A stretch of 64,000 bases of DNA from Gammaproteobacteria bacterium (lineage in GTDB: Bacteria > Pseudomonadota > Gammaproteobacteria > Steroidobacterales > GCA-2729495), in assembly GCA_030746435.1 (NCBI GenBank), contig JASLMV010000008.1, positions 1 through 64,000 of the forward strand, written 5' to 3'. Both the position numbers and the translations under genes were made by a program. Positions 1 to 8,288 of this stretch are shown here, piece after piece (positions within the stretch are counted from its first letter, which is position 1; the number at the start of each line of letters is the position of its first letter). The notes beneath the pieces were generated by a model. That model did not search any database. It worked only from the letters and a program-made list of their open reading frames with translations, and was not told where the DNA came from.

Positions 1-527
1 GGCGGCACCGGCACCCGGATGCGCTGGCAGCGGCTCACGACGGTTGCCGGCAAGCGGGCCAGCGACTCGCTGATCAGCACGATAACCACCCGCGCCGGTG
101 GTTCTTCCAGCGTTTTAAGCAGGCTGTTGGCCGCCTGCAGGGTCATCGCATCCGCCGGATAAACAACGGCAACCCGGCCTGCCCGCCCATGACTGGTCAA
201 CGCAAGGAATTTGATCAGTTCACGGACCTGGTCGATACCGATCGTGGTCTTCTTCTCCTTGGAGTTCTTTTTGAACTCAAACTCGAGCGCAACGAAATCC
301 GGATGACCGGCTTCCGGAGCCCCTTCCTCTGCCGAACTTGGCCGCGACGGGTCCGCGCCCAGCAGGCTTTCGGTGAGCCACAACGCCAGTTGCCGCCGGC
401 CGGTACCGGCACGTCCTTGCAGCAGCAAGGCATGGGGACAACGGCCTGCAGCGGCCAGACCGGCCAGCTGCTGCCGTGTCTCGCTCAGCCAGGGTAAAGA
501 TTCATACTTTTTTTCAAGTTCAAACAA
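1..527 (-). CDS. holB: DNA polymerase III delta' subunit, partial (3' end outside window)
   Basis: Delta' is the structural clamp-loader subunit that helps load the beta clamp onto DNA. About 175 N-terminal residues are visible. They include a degenerate P-loop (GRAGTGRRQ, residues 38-46, no GKT/S, as expected for the non-ATPase delta'), the conserved LLKTLEEPP segment, and the clamp-loader SRC motif in TVVSRCQ. I start the gene at TTG (525-527), the first usable start after the in-frame tmk stop, with an AGGT-type ribosome site just upstream; no ATG or GTG fits. Residues 57-76, where E. coli delta' carries its Cys4 zinc module, contain no cysteine. It follows tmk, the usual gammaproteobacterial arrangement. 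Identity is secure; the start is less so. Confidence 0.88.
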   Translation of the reverse strand, partial: MFELEKKYESLPWLSETRQQLAGLAAAGRCPHALLLQGRAGTGRRQLALWLTESLLGADPSRPSSAEEGAPEAGHPDFVALEFEFKKNSKEKKTTIGIDQVRELIKFLALTSHGRAGRVAVVYPADAMTLQAANSLLKTLEEPPARVVIVLISESLARLPATVVSRCQRIRVPVP

Positions 528-551
528 ATAGTTACCTATATTTCCAAGAAT

Positions 552-1166
552 CTATATTCGGTCTAGTTTAGCTTTGATCGCTGCCTGTACGCTTTCCGGC
601 GGCTGGCTCGCATCGATCAGCTTAACCCGATCCGGCTCACGGGCCGCAATCTCGAGGTAAACAGCGCGCACCCGGCCGAAAAACTCGGTCTTTTCCTGCT
701 CGAAGCGGTCCTGCCAGTCACGACCCGCGATGCGTTCCGCGGAGACTTCGAGTGGCGCATCCAGCAACAACGTCAGGTGTGGCTGCAGGGGGCCCTGTAC
801 TGCTATCCGCAGGCGGTCTATAACTTCGGGATCCAGCCCCCGACCGCCGCCCTGGTACGCAAAACTCGCATCGGTAAACCGGTCGCAGACGACCGTTTCC
901 CCCCGTTCCAGCGCGGGCCTTATCAACGACTCCAGGTGCTCCGCGCGGGCAGCGAACATCAATACCAGCTCGCCAAGGTCGGACAATTCGTCCCTGCCCG
1001 CCGCGAGTATGAGGTCGCGGATACGTTCGGCCATCGGCGTACCGCCCGGTTCGCGGGTGACATGTACCGTTTCGCCGCGGGCCCTGAAATGTTCGGCCAC
1101 AAAATCAACGTTGGTCGACTTGCCGACACCTTCGATGCCCTCGATCGTAATAAAACGGCCGGTCAT
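552..1166 (-). CDS. tmk: Thymidylate kinase
   Basis: Phosphorylates dTMP to dTDP with ATP in the cytoplasm, for DNA synthesis. The 204-residue protein has the normal family length. The P-loop GIEGVGKST lies at residues 10-18, REPGGTPMAE at 38-47, the DR motif (CDRFTDASFAYQGGGRG) around 94-110, and a lid-like segment with several arginines at about 145-163. The ATG overlaps the mltG stop by four bases (ATGA), so the two are probably translationally coupled. holB follows after about 24 bases. This tmk-holB order is typical of Gammaproteobacteria. Confident call. Confidence 0.97.
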   Translation of the reverse strand: MTGRFITIEGIEGVGKSTNVDFVAEHFRARGETVHVTREPGGTPMAERIRDLILAAGRDELSDLGELVLMFAARAEHLESLIRPALERGETVVCDRFTDASFAYQGGGRGLDPEVIDRLRIAVQGPLQPHLTLLLDAPLEVSAERIAGRDWQDRFEQEKTEFFGRVRAVYLEIAAREPDRVKLIDASQPPESVQAAIKAKLDRI

Positions 1167-2200
1167 TCGGGGCTGCCCCGCGCTTTCCGGCTTGCCTGTC
1201 GCAACCGTGCGATATACGCAGCTACCGCGGCATTGTGCTCCGCCAGTGTCGCGCTGAATACGTGCGTACCGTCCGGATCGCCGGAGGCAACGAAGTAAAG
1301 TGCCTTGCCATCATCGGGATGTGCCGTCGCCTGTAGCGAACTTTCCCCCGGCAGCGCTATGGGGGTCGGTGGCAGACCGTTGCGCGTGTAAGTGTTGTAC
1401 GGATTGTCGGTCAGCAAATGATTGCGCGTAAGGTTGCCGTCGAAGGCTTCACCCAGCCCGTAGATAACCGTCGGGTCGGTCTGCAGGCGCATGCCCTTCT
1501 TCAGCCTGCGTATGAACACGCCTGCAACCTGCGCCCGCTCGCTGTCCACCCCGGTTTCCCGTTCCACGATCGATGCGAGGATCAGCAATTCATAAGGATC
1601 CTTGAAAGGCAGACCGTCCGCGCGATCTTCCCAGGCGGCGGCGAGTTTTTCCTGCATCAGTTCATTGGCCTGCTGCAGAATTACGGCATCGCGCGTTCCG
1701 CGCGACACCATGTAGGTGTCGGGAAAGTACTGCCCTTCCGGGTGTCCCGCCTGCAGTAGGTCCGGTAAAGCCCCGCTATCCGTATCAATCGGATTGCCGA
1801 GCGTATTGGTCACCGCAGGGTTTTCCGCCAGGGCGGCAAACAGTTCCCGCGAAGTCCAGCCTTCGACGATGGTGACGGGATACAGCTTCACCTTGCCCGC
1901 GACCAGCTGGGCGAGCAGTTCGCTTGGACTGATGCCGGCTGCGAGCAGGTATTCGCCCACCTTGATGTTCTCAGCCTGCCCGGTCACGCGCCCCCATGCT
2001 GAAAAAACCCGGGGCCAGTTCACCAGCCCGCGTTCTGCAAGTTCGTTAGCGACCGCCCTGAGCGATGCACCCTCGCGCACTTCGAATACCTGCTCTTCCC
2101 CGAGTGCATCGATGGGAGAGTGCAGCCAGTACTGTGCGGCGATACCGGCAATGACGCCCGCTACCACCAGGGCAGCCACCACAATGCGCAGCTGACTCAT
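1163..2200 (-). CDS. mltG: Endolytic murein transglycosylase MltG (YceG-like)
   Basis: Inner-membrane lytic transglycosylase that cleaves nascent peptidoglycan strands and so terminates glycan elongation. I use the ATG at 2200 (345 aa) because it overlaps the pabC stop (ATGA) and has a GGAG ribosome site; a longer frame reaches 2302 but lies inside pabC. Residues 4-23 form one transmembrane helix. The periplasmic part carries the YceG signature ASIVERETGVDSER (about 209-222) with the predicted catalytic glutamate, followed by MRLQTDPTVIYG. Family membership and the pabC-mltG-tmk neighbourhood agree. Confidence 0.95.
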   Translation of the reverse strand: MSQLRIVVAALVVAGVIAGIAAQYWLHSPIDALGEEQVFEVREGASLRAVANELAERGLVNWPRVFSAWGRVTGQAENIKVGEYLLAAGISPSELLAQLVAGKVKLYPVTIVEGWTSRELFAALAENPAVTNTLGNPIDTDSGALPDLLQAGHPEGQYFPDTYMVSRGTRDAVILQQANELMQEKLAAAWEDRADGLPFKDPYELLILASIVERETGVDSERAQVAGVFIRRLKKGMRLQTDPTVIYGLGEAFDGNLTRNHLLTDNPYNTYTRNGLPPTPIALPGESSLQATAHPDDGKALYFVASGDPDGTHVFSATLAEHNAAVAAYIARLRQASRKARGSPE

Positions 2201-3021
2201 ACCGCGCACTCCGTAACACCCGCATCGGCAAGTAACTGCATGAGCCGCAAAGTCAGCGCACTGCGCGTAAATGTTTGCCCGTCGAGTTCCGCAACCGGCC
2301 ACACGCCGATAAGCGAGTTGGTCAGGAACATATCTTCTGCATTCTCGATATTGGTCCTGCTCACCCGTAACTCCGCCACGGAAATATTGTTCTGCTCGGC
2401 AACCCGTATAACCCGGTCACGCATTACACCCCTGACACCACACTCACCCAGGTCGGGCGTCAGCAAACCACCGCCGCTTACCAGGAACAGGTTGGTCATC
2501 GTACCGCATACGACATCCCCCCTGTCGTTCAGCATGAGACCTTCTTGTATCCCGGGGTCATCCCATTCGGCACGCGCCAGGACCTGCTCCAGCCGGTTAA
2601 GCGACTTGATTCCCGCCAGTGCCCGGTTAACAGCAACGGGTGTAGCGCAGTAACGCACGCGGACCGCTGCGACCGGAGTAAGGTCTGCTTCGCTCTCAGT
2701 GAGCCCCAGGATACGGGTTACTGTCGCAACTTCCGGTGGCGCATAACCGCGTGGACCGCTACCCCGGGTCAGCAGAATTTTCAGCGTACCGTGCTGGCAA
2801 TCACCAAGCAGTCGAATGTCCGCTTCCAGTCTTTCGTTCCCCGGATACGGGATGCCGAGCCGGTCACAACCCTGCTGCAGCCGTTCGAGGTGCGCGTCCA
2901 GGAAACGCGGCTGTCCGGCGCGGATGGCAATGGTCTCAAACAAACCATCGCCGTAAGCAAGGCCACGGTCATCTACCGGTACGCTCTCACCAGGGCTGCC
3001 GTTTACGAGCCAGGCGGTCAC
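2197..3021 (-). CDS. pabC: 4-amino-4-deoxychorismate lyase
   Basis: PLP enzyme that releases pyruvate from aminodeoxychorismate to give 4-aminobenzoate for folate synthesis. The 274 residues show the class IV aminotransferase fold: DRGLAYGDGLFET at 18-30 and the PLP lysine in AGIKSLNRLEQV (Lys139). The start is GTG at 3019-3021, overlapping the pabB stop (GTGA), which indicates coupling with pabB. The adjacent pabB supports a lyase rather than a branched-chain or D-amino acid aminotransferase role. Confidence 0.93.
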   Translation of the reverse strand: MTAWLVNGSPGESVPVDDRGLAYGDGLFETIAIRAGQPRFLDAHLERLQQGCDRLGIPYPGNERLEADIRLLGDCQHGTLKILLTRGSGPRGYAPPEVATVTRILGLTESEADLTPVAAVRVRYCATPVAVNRALAGIKSLNRLEQVLARAEWDDPGIQEGLMLNDRGDVVCGTMTNLFLVSGGGLLTPDLGECGVRGVMRDRVIRVAEQNNISVAELRVSRTNIENAEDMFLTNSLIGVWPVAELDGQTFTRSALTLRLMQLLADAGVTECAV

Positions 3022-4436
3022 GGGCGATCCTGGCCGGGGTCCAGCGCGAGGATCATTCCCTTGGCCTTCGCGCGGGTTTCCTCGAGCTCGGCCTCCGGGT
3101 CGGAGTCGGCAACGATACCGCTACCCGCCGAGAGCTCAATCTGCGACCCGCGCACCACCAGCGAGCGAATCAGGATATTCAGGTCGCAGTCACCGTTCAG
3201 GTTCAGGTAACCCATCGATCCCGTGTATGCGTTGCGGGGTGAATCTTCGAGTTCCCGAATGATTTCCATGCACCGCACTTTGGGACACCCGGTAATCGTG
3301 CCGCCGGGAAACACGGCTCGGATTAGCTGTCCCGGCGTCAGGTCGGGGCGCGCGGTGCCGGTAACATTCGAAACGATATGGTGCACATGGCTGTAGGACT
3401 CAACGACCATGTGTTCATCGACATGCACACTGCCGCCGACGCAAACACGACCAAGGTCGTTGCGTTCGAGGTCGATCAGCATAATGTGTTCTGCACGTTC
3501 TTTAGGATGAGTCAGAAGCTCCTGCTTCCTGGCCTCCAGCTGCTCCGGCGCCTCGGTGCGCGGGCGGGTGCCGGCGATCGGCCGGGTATCGATCCGCCGG
3601 CCGCTTTTCCGGACCAGCCGTTCAGGCGATGAGGACAGCAAAACGAAATCGGGGTGCTGAACAAGGCCCGCGAACGGGGCCGGATTGGTTTCCCGTAACC
3701 GCGCATAGATGTCGATAGCCCGCGCACCCGGCTGCAGGTTGCCGCGCCAGCTGCGTGAGAGATTGGCCTGGAAAATATCGCCGGCGCGAATGTATGCCTT
3801 GGCCTTGTTAACAGCGGCGAGAAAGCGTTCGGGGGCATCCTCGTCAAGAACACCCGCGGACGTTGCCAGGGGCGCCGCACTCGTAACCGCATCCAGATCT
3901 GTCCACATTACGGTGATCAAATGCGCGTGCGATGCTTCGGCAACCGCAATAATCTCCCGGCGCTCGTGGTCTACGATCATTGCGGCCGCAATCCGGGTTG
4001 CGAACGCAACGGGTACGGACGGATCGGTCTCGAGCCCGAGCCCCGGCTCTACCTCCCCTGCCAGTTCATAGCCGAGGTACAGGAACCAGCCGCCCGTAAA
4101 CGGCAGATGGGCCAGTTCTTCGCCCGGACCCGCCCAGTTGCGCAGCTCGCTGGCCCACCACTTATCCAGCGAGCCCAGGAAACCGTCGGCCCTGCAGGCA
4201 TCGGGTCCGTCAAGTTTGCCCGGGCTGCCCAGGTTCAATGTTTCACCAGGGAACGCAAACAGGATGTCGAAACGTGCCAGCGACGGCGCCGAAGCGACGC
4301 TTTGTAACAGATAAGGATAACGTTCCGGGTTGAGGCGGCTTAAGTCCGCCAGGTCCGCATACCCGCTGCGGCGACTGATGCTGTAAGCACCGGACCGGGA
4401 CTGGCTATACCTGTCAGCCGCCGTGTTCACCAGCAC
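3018..4436 (-). CDS. pabB: Aminodeoxychorismate synthase component I
   Basis: Chorismate-utilising enzyme that makes 4-amino-4-deoxychorismate, normally with glutaminase PabA, which is not in the window. The 472 residues carry the chorismate-binding domain: FQANLSRSW (222-230), SSSPERLV (268-275), PIAGTRPR (286-293), FPGGTITGCPK, and GSGIVADSDPEAELEET near the C-terminus. Position 288 is Ala where E. coli PabB has its catalytic Lys (PIKGT); TrpE also has Ala there. Its place directly before pabC argues for PabB rather than TrpE. The start is GTG at 4436 or the in-frame GTG two codons on; neither has a strong ribosome site. It begins only two bases after fabF. Confidence 0.85.
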   Translation of the reverse strand: MLVNTAADRYSQSRSGAYSISRRSGYADLADLSRLNPERYPYLLQSVASAPSLARFDILFAFPGETLNLGSPGKLDGPDACRADGFLGSLDKWWASELRNWAGPGEELAHLPFTGGWFLYLGYELAGEVEPGLGLETDPSVPVAFATRIAAAMIVDHERREIIAVAEASHAHLITVMWTDLDAVTSAAPLATSAGVLDEDAPERFLAAVNKAKAYIRAGDIFQANLSRSWRGNLQPGARAIDIYARLRETNPAPFAGLVQHPDFVLLSSSPERLVRKSGRRIDTRPIAGTRPRTEAPEQLEARKQELLTHPKERAEHIMLIDLERNDLGRVCVGGSVHVDEHMVVESYSHVHHIVSNVTGTARPDLTPGQLIRAVFPGGTITGCPKVRCMEIIRELEDSPRNAYTGSMGYLNLNGDCDLNILIRSLVVRGSQIELSAGSGIVADSDPEAELEETRAKAKGMILALDPGQDRP

Positions 4437-4438
4437 CG

Positions 4439-5686
4439 TCAGGTGTAGCGTTTGAAAAGCAGGCTGCCGTTCGTGCCGCCGAAACCAAACGAATTAGAAA
4501 TCACCATGTTGAGCTCCGCATCCCGGGCGGTATTAGGCACGTAATCCAGGTCGCAGTGTTCTCCCGGCTCATCCAGGTTAACAGTCGGAGGAATTACCTG
4601 CTCGTGCAGCGCCAGGATACTGAATACGGCCTCTATGGCGCCCGCTGCGCCCAACAGGTGACCGGTGGTCGACTTGGTCGAGCTGACCGCGAGCCTGGTC
4701 GCATGATCGCCAAAGGCCGACTTGAGTGCGCGGGTTTCCGCCACGTCGCCCAGCTGCGTCGAGGTGCCATGTGCGTTGACGTAATCGACCTCCGATACAT
4801 CTATACCCGCGTCCTTCATTGCAGCTTCCATGCAACGCGCCGCGCCGTCGCCATCTTCCGGCGGCGCAGTTATATGGTAGGCGTCCGCACTCATGCCGAA
4901 ACCGGAGAGCTCGGCATAGATCGTCGCGCCACGTGCCTTTGCATGTTCAAGCTCTTCCAGGAGCAGGCAGGCACCGCCGTCACTCAGCACGAAACCATCG
5001 CGGTCTTTATCCCATGGCCGGCTGGCCGCTTCCGGATCGTCGTTGCGAGTCGACAACGCCCGTGCCGAACAGAAACCGCCTATCCCCAGCACCGTCGTTG
5101 CGTGCTCGGCGCCTCCGGCAATCATGATATCGGCGTCGCCATACGCGATGGTGCGACCCGCAATACCGATACAGTGTGTCGATGTTGTGCAGGCTGTCAC
5201 GAGGGCCAGGTTTGGCCCGCCCAGGCCATACTCGATAGATACATGGCCGGAGATCATGTTAATGATGCTGCCCGGAACAAAAAACGGCGATATGCGCTTC
5301 GGGTTGTTGTCCGATTCGATGTACTTGGCGTAATTACCCTCGATCGTGCCAATACCGCCTATGCCGGAGCCCATCGCAACGCCGATGCGGTTGCGGTTAG
5401 CGTCGCTGATTTCGATCCCGGAACTCTCGACCGCCTCGCGCGCAGCGGCAATGCCGTAGTGCATGAAGATGTCAATTTTGCGGGCTTCTTTGGGCGCCAT
5501 ATATTCGGATATATCGAAATCCTTGATGGTGCCCGCGAAACGGGTACTGAAGCGCGACGCATCAAAACCGGTAATCGGGCCGACACCGCTCTTACCTTCG
5601 ACTGCGTTCGTCCACGCGGTTTTTGTATCGTTACCGACGGGCGAAATAGTACCCAAGCCAGTAACGACGACACGTCGCCTGCTCAT
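4439..5686 (-). CDS. fabF: Beta-ketoacyl-ACP synthase II
   Basis: Condenses malonyl-ACP with acyl-ACP in fatty-acid elongation. The 415-residue protein has the full Cys-His-His triad: Cys166 in VTACTTSTHC, His306 in NAHGTSTQ and His343 in TTGHLLGAAG, plus Lys338. Length and motifs are normal for FabF. It lies 46 bases after acpP, its substrate carrier, and just before pabB. The ATG at 5686 begins MSRRRVVVTGLG, the standard N-terminus. Confidence 0.97.
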   Translation of the reverse strand: MSRRRVVVTGLGTISPVGNDTKTAWTNAVEGKSGVGPITGFDASRFSTRFAGTIKDFDISEYMAPKEARKIDIFMHYGIAAAREAVESSGIEISDANRNRIGVAMGSGIGGIGTIEGNYAKYIESDNNPKRISPFFVPGSIINMISGHVSIEYGLGGPNLALVTACTTSTHCIGIAGRTIAYGDADIMIAGGAEHATTVLGIGGFCSARALSTRNDDPEAASRPWDKDRDGFVLSDGGACLLLEELEHAKARGATIYAELSGFGMSADAYHITAPPEDGDGAARCMEAAMKDAGIDVSEVDYVNAHGTSTQLGDVAETRALKSAFGDHATRLAVSSTKSTTGHLLGAAGAIEAVFSILALHEQVIPPTVNLDEPGEHCDLDYVPNTARDAELNMVISNSFGFGGTNGSLLFKRYT

Positions 5687-5732
5687 GGTTGGTATCCCGC
5701 TTTTATTGCCTGCCGTCTGGCCAGCTCAGAAG

Positions 5733-5975
5733 CTAGCCGCCGCCGGAGTTCTTATTGATGTAATCGATCGCCTGCTGAACCGTGGTGATCTTCTCGGCTT
5801 CCTCGTCCGGAATCTCGGTCTCAAATTCTTCCTCGAGCGCCATGACCAGCTCCACCGTATCGAGCGAATCCGCCCCAAGATCATCGACAAAGGAAGATTC
5901 ATTTTTGACTTCTTCCCCTTTTACACCGAGTTGCTCGGCGACGATGTTTTTTACTTGCTCTTCAATGTTGCTCAT
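5733..5975 (-). CDS. acpP: Acyl carrier protein
   Basis: Small acidic carrier of growing acyl chains. At 80 residues it has the expected length, with the phosphopantetheine-attachment serine at Ser37 in [11 protein letters not shown]. Helix II after the DSL motif is strongly acidic ([11 protein letters not shown]). It sits between fabG and fabF as in most Gammaproteobacteria, and a plausible sigma70 promoter lies about 50 bases upstream of the start. Essentially certain. Confidence 0.98.
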   Translation of the reverse strand: MSNIEEQVKNIVAEQLGVKGEEVKNESSFVDDLGADSLDTVELVMALEEEFETEIPDEEAEKITTVQQAIDYINKNSGGG

Positions 5976-6032
5976 AGTCTTCTAGTGCCCTCTGGAGGAT
6001 CAAGCTGGTCATAACATAACGGATGGCTGCGT

Positions 6033-6061
6033 ATTCTAAGGGACGCGGCATATTGTGGGAA
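6033..6061 (-). promoter_or_regulatory. Putative sigma70 promoter of acpP-fabF
   Basis: Read on the minus strand, TTCCCA (6056-6061) and TAGAAT (6033-6038) are separated by 17 bases, matching four and five of six consensus positions. Initiation near 6026 would give a leader of roughly 50 bases before acpP. acpP commonly has its own strong promoter. Prediction from sequence only. Confidence 0.45.
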
Positions 6062-6139
6062 GTCTGGTTTCCACCTAAATGGCAAGCCCGTGCCCGAAGG
6101 CTCAACCCCTTGCAAGACGGAGATTTCCGGCCGCCGACT

Positions 6140-6913
6140 CTAAATCATGTACATTCCGCCGTTAACGTGCAGCGTTTCGCCCGTAACGTATGCCCCGGCG
6201 GAAGAGGCAAGAAACAGCACGGCACTGGAAATGTCCTCGGTCCGTCCCAGCCGGTTCAGCGGTATCTGCCTGACCAGTTCATCCCGCTGCGTGTCTTCGA
6301 GCGCCTCCGTCATGTCCGTCTGGACAAACCCCGGGGCGACAACATTGACCGTGATGCCGCGCGACCCGACTTCACGTGCCAGCGATTTGCTGAAACCGAT
6401 AATGCCGGCCTTCGCGGCCGCGTAGTTGGCCTGGCCCGCATTCCCCATAACGCCGACTACCGAGGCAATACTAATAATTCTCCCGCCCTGCGCTTTCATC
6501 ATCCCGCGCAGGCAGCACTTGGACAGGTGATAAAGGCCGGTCAGGTTGGTCGCTATCAGGTCATCCCATTCCGCGTCTTTCATACGCAGCAGCAGATTAT
6601 CCCGGGTTATGCCCGCGTTATTGACGAGTATGGTGACAGCGCCTTCAGCGCCCGTTATTTCTTTCACCAATACAGCCGAAGCCTCGCGGTCGGCAACGTC
6701 CAGAACAGCACCCCTGCCGTTGGCGCCGGCCCGGGCCAGCCGCTCACCGATCTTCCCGGCACCGTCTTCACTCGTGGCCGTGCCTATTACAATCGCCCCG
6801 GCCGCAGCAAGATCGTCCGCAATGGTTGCACCGATTCCACGCGAAGCACCCGTGACCAGTGCTACCTGGCCTTCGAGCGAGAACCGGTCATTTAAAAGAG
6901 TTTGCTCGGACAT
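6140..6913 (-). CDS. fabG: 3-oxoacyl-ACP reductase
   Basis: NADPH-dependent reductase of 3-oxoacyl-ACP. The 257-residue short-chain dehydrogenase has TGASRGIG at 21-28, NNAG at about 98-101, and the catalytic residues Ser151, Tyr164 and Lys168 (YAAAKAG). It ends NGGMYMI, as FabG proteins usually do. It lies 164 bases upstream of acpP. fabD and fabH, which often precede fabG, are absent: the next gene upstream is divergent gspG. Confidence 0.95.
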   Translation of the reverse strand: MSEQTLLNDRFSLEGQVALVTGASRGIGATIADDLAAAGAIVIGTATSEDGAGKIGERLARAGANGRGAVLDVADREASAVLVKEITGAEGAVTILVNNAGITRDNLLLRMKDAEWDDLIATNLTGLYHLSKCCLRGMMKAQGGRIISIASVVGVMGNAGQANYAAAKAGIIGFSKSLAREVGSRGITVNVVAPGFVQTDMTEALEDTQRDELVRQIPLNRLGRTEDISSAVLFLASSAGAYVTGETLHVNGGMYMI

Positions 6914-7216
6914 GCGCTGTCCCTGGTTGAAAATATGCTATCGGAGGCAGCCCTTGTAGCTGCGCGCCCGGATTATACCCGCTGTCCTGCGTTACGGAAC
7001 GGCCGATTACCCAGCGCAAACAGAACCGGAAACCGAGCCGGCAGCCACGATAGACGGCGCTATAGCCTTGGTGTTTTTACTATAATTTTTAGTGGTTTAT
7101 TCCATATACCTAGTGAATAATTTATAATCTGCCGCCTGTCCGGTTGCGCGTTACCCGCGGTCTGGCAGTATCCGCGCGCAAGGCAGGACGCCACCTGCAT
7201 TCCAGTAGGAAAGACG
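6914..7216. other. Divergent intergenic region between fabG and gspG
   Basis: This 303-base gap must hold promoters for fabG leftward and the gsp operon rightward. It contains an AT-rich core at about 7075-7130 with two exact TATAAT hexamers on the plus strand, 7081-7086 and 7123-7128. Neither has a good TTGACA-like box at the right distance. A ribosome site AGGAAAG ends a few bases before the gspG ATG. No coding sequence is convincing. Confidence 0.6.
7123..7128 (+). promoter_or_regulatory. Candidate -10 box for the gsp operon
   Basis: An exact TATAAT lies about 90 bases upstream of the gspG start in an AT-rich stretch. The expected -35 position has only a weak match, so an activator may be needed, or the other TATAAT at 7081-7086 may be used. 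Confidence 0.3.
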
Positions 7217-7642
7217 ATGCAACGCTTCAAAGCAGTTAGAAAAGGATTACAACGAGGCTTCACGCTGATCGAAATCATGGTCGTCGTGATTATTTTGGGA
7301 ATCCTCGTCAGTCTCATCGCACCCAATGTATTTGGTGTGCTGGACGACGCCGAAGTCACCGCAACCCGAATCCAGATCCGCAACCTGAGCGTTGCACTGG
7401 ACACCTATCGCATGAACCACTCGCGCTACCCGACGACAGAAGAAGGGCTGGAACTTCTTATCGAGCCGCCGGGGCGCGACCGGGGTTATATCGATTCGAT
7501 TCCGCGCGACTCCTGGAATAACGAGTTCGAGTACCGCTCGCCCGGCGAACGCGGCGACTACGACCTCTATTCCTATGGCCGTGACGGCCAGGAAGGCGGC
7601 GAGGGACTGGACGCCGACCTCGGTAACTGGGCCGACGAATAA
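7217..7642 (+). CDS. gspG: Type II secretion major pseudopilin GspG
   Basis: Main subunit of the periplasmic pseudopilus that pushes folded proteins through the secretin. The 141-residue prepilin has a basic leader and a cleavage site RG|FTLIEIMVV after Gly14; mature +5 is Glu19. The soluble part includes the GspG-like YPTTEEGL (about 74-81) and a C-terminal calcium-site-like region with GQEGG. The ATG has AGGAAAG upstream. It opens the gspGHIJKLMN operon. Confidence 0.96.
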   Translation: MQRFKAVRKGLQRGFTLIEIMVVVIILGILVSLIAPNVFGVLDDAEVTATRIQIRNLSVALDTYRMNHSRYPTTEEGLELLIEPPGRDRGYIDSIPRDSWNNEFEYRSPGERGDYDLYSYGRDGQEGGEGLDADLGNWADE

Positions 7643-7667
7643 TTCGGGGCCGCAGCGGAACTCCGTG

Positions 7668-8288
7668 ATGCGCCCTCCCCGCTACCCTGCTTGGCGCCGT
7701 CTTTCGGGTGGTTTCACCCTGCTCGAACTGGTCGTCGTGATCGTCGTTATCGGCGTGCTGGTCTCCATCTTTACGCTGTCGTTCGGCTCGTTTACCGAGG
7801 ACACAACGGACGAGCATGCCCGCCGACTGGAAGCGCTGCTAACGCTGGCCTTCGAAGAAGCCGGTATCCAGGGACGGGAGCTCGGGATTCGCTTCTACCA
7901 GCACGGTTACGAGTTTTCGGTCCGGGACAGCTATTTGGACAAGAACGGCAACCAGGCCTGGGCCTGGCTGCCACTGGACAATGACCAGTTACTGAAACCC
8001 CGGGACCTCGGCGAGGAAATCCGGGTCGAACTCGAAATCGAGGGCAGGGAAATCATCCTCGAGTTCGAACGCAGCACGGACATCTTTGCGGATGAAAACG
8101 AAGCAGACACCGACCAGGAGGTCGATGCCGGGGAAGCCCAGCGCTACCGGCCACACGCTTTCCTGCTCTCGAGCGGCGATGTCGAGCCGCCCTTCCAGGT
8201 GCGCATCCGGCCGGCCTTCGCCTCGAAGGGTATCGTTCTGGACGTAAAACCCGAGGGCACCGTTGAGGTGACTCCCGATGAATACTGA
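7668..8288 (+). CDS. gspH: Type II secretion minor pseudopilin GspH
   Basis: Minor pseudopilin of the secretion pseudopilus. I start it at ATG 7668 (206 aa); a longer frame begins inside gspG and would give an unnaturally long leader. Prepilin peptidase should cut GG|FTLLELVVV after Gly15, leaving Glu at +5 (Glu20). A hydrophobic helix follows, then an acidic soluble domain. It lies 25 bases after gspG, and its end overlaps gspI by 11 bases. The adjacent GTG at 7665 is an alternative start. Confidence 0.9.
   Translation: MRPPRYPAWRRLSGGFTLLELVVVIVVIGVLVSIFTLSFGSFTEDTTDEHARRLEALLTLAFEEAGIQGRELGIRFYQHGYEFSVRDSYLDKNGNQAWAWLPLDNDQLLKPRDLGEEIRVELEIEGREIILEFERSTDIFADENEADTDQEVDAGEAQRYRPHAFLLSSGDVEPPFQVRIRPAFASKGIVLDVKPEGTVEVTPDEY

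Noticed and set aside
4556-5758. 400-codon open frame antisense to fabF
   Set aside because: It lies wholly opposite fabF, has no family resemblance and its composition mirrors the codon bias of fabF. A shadow frame.
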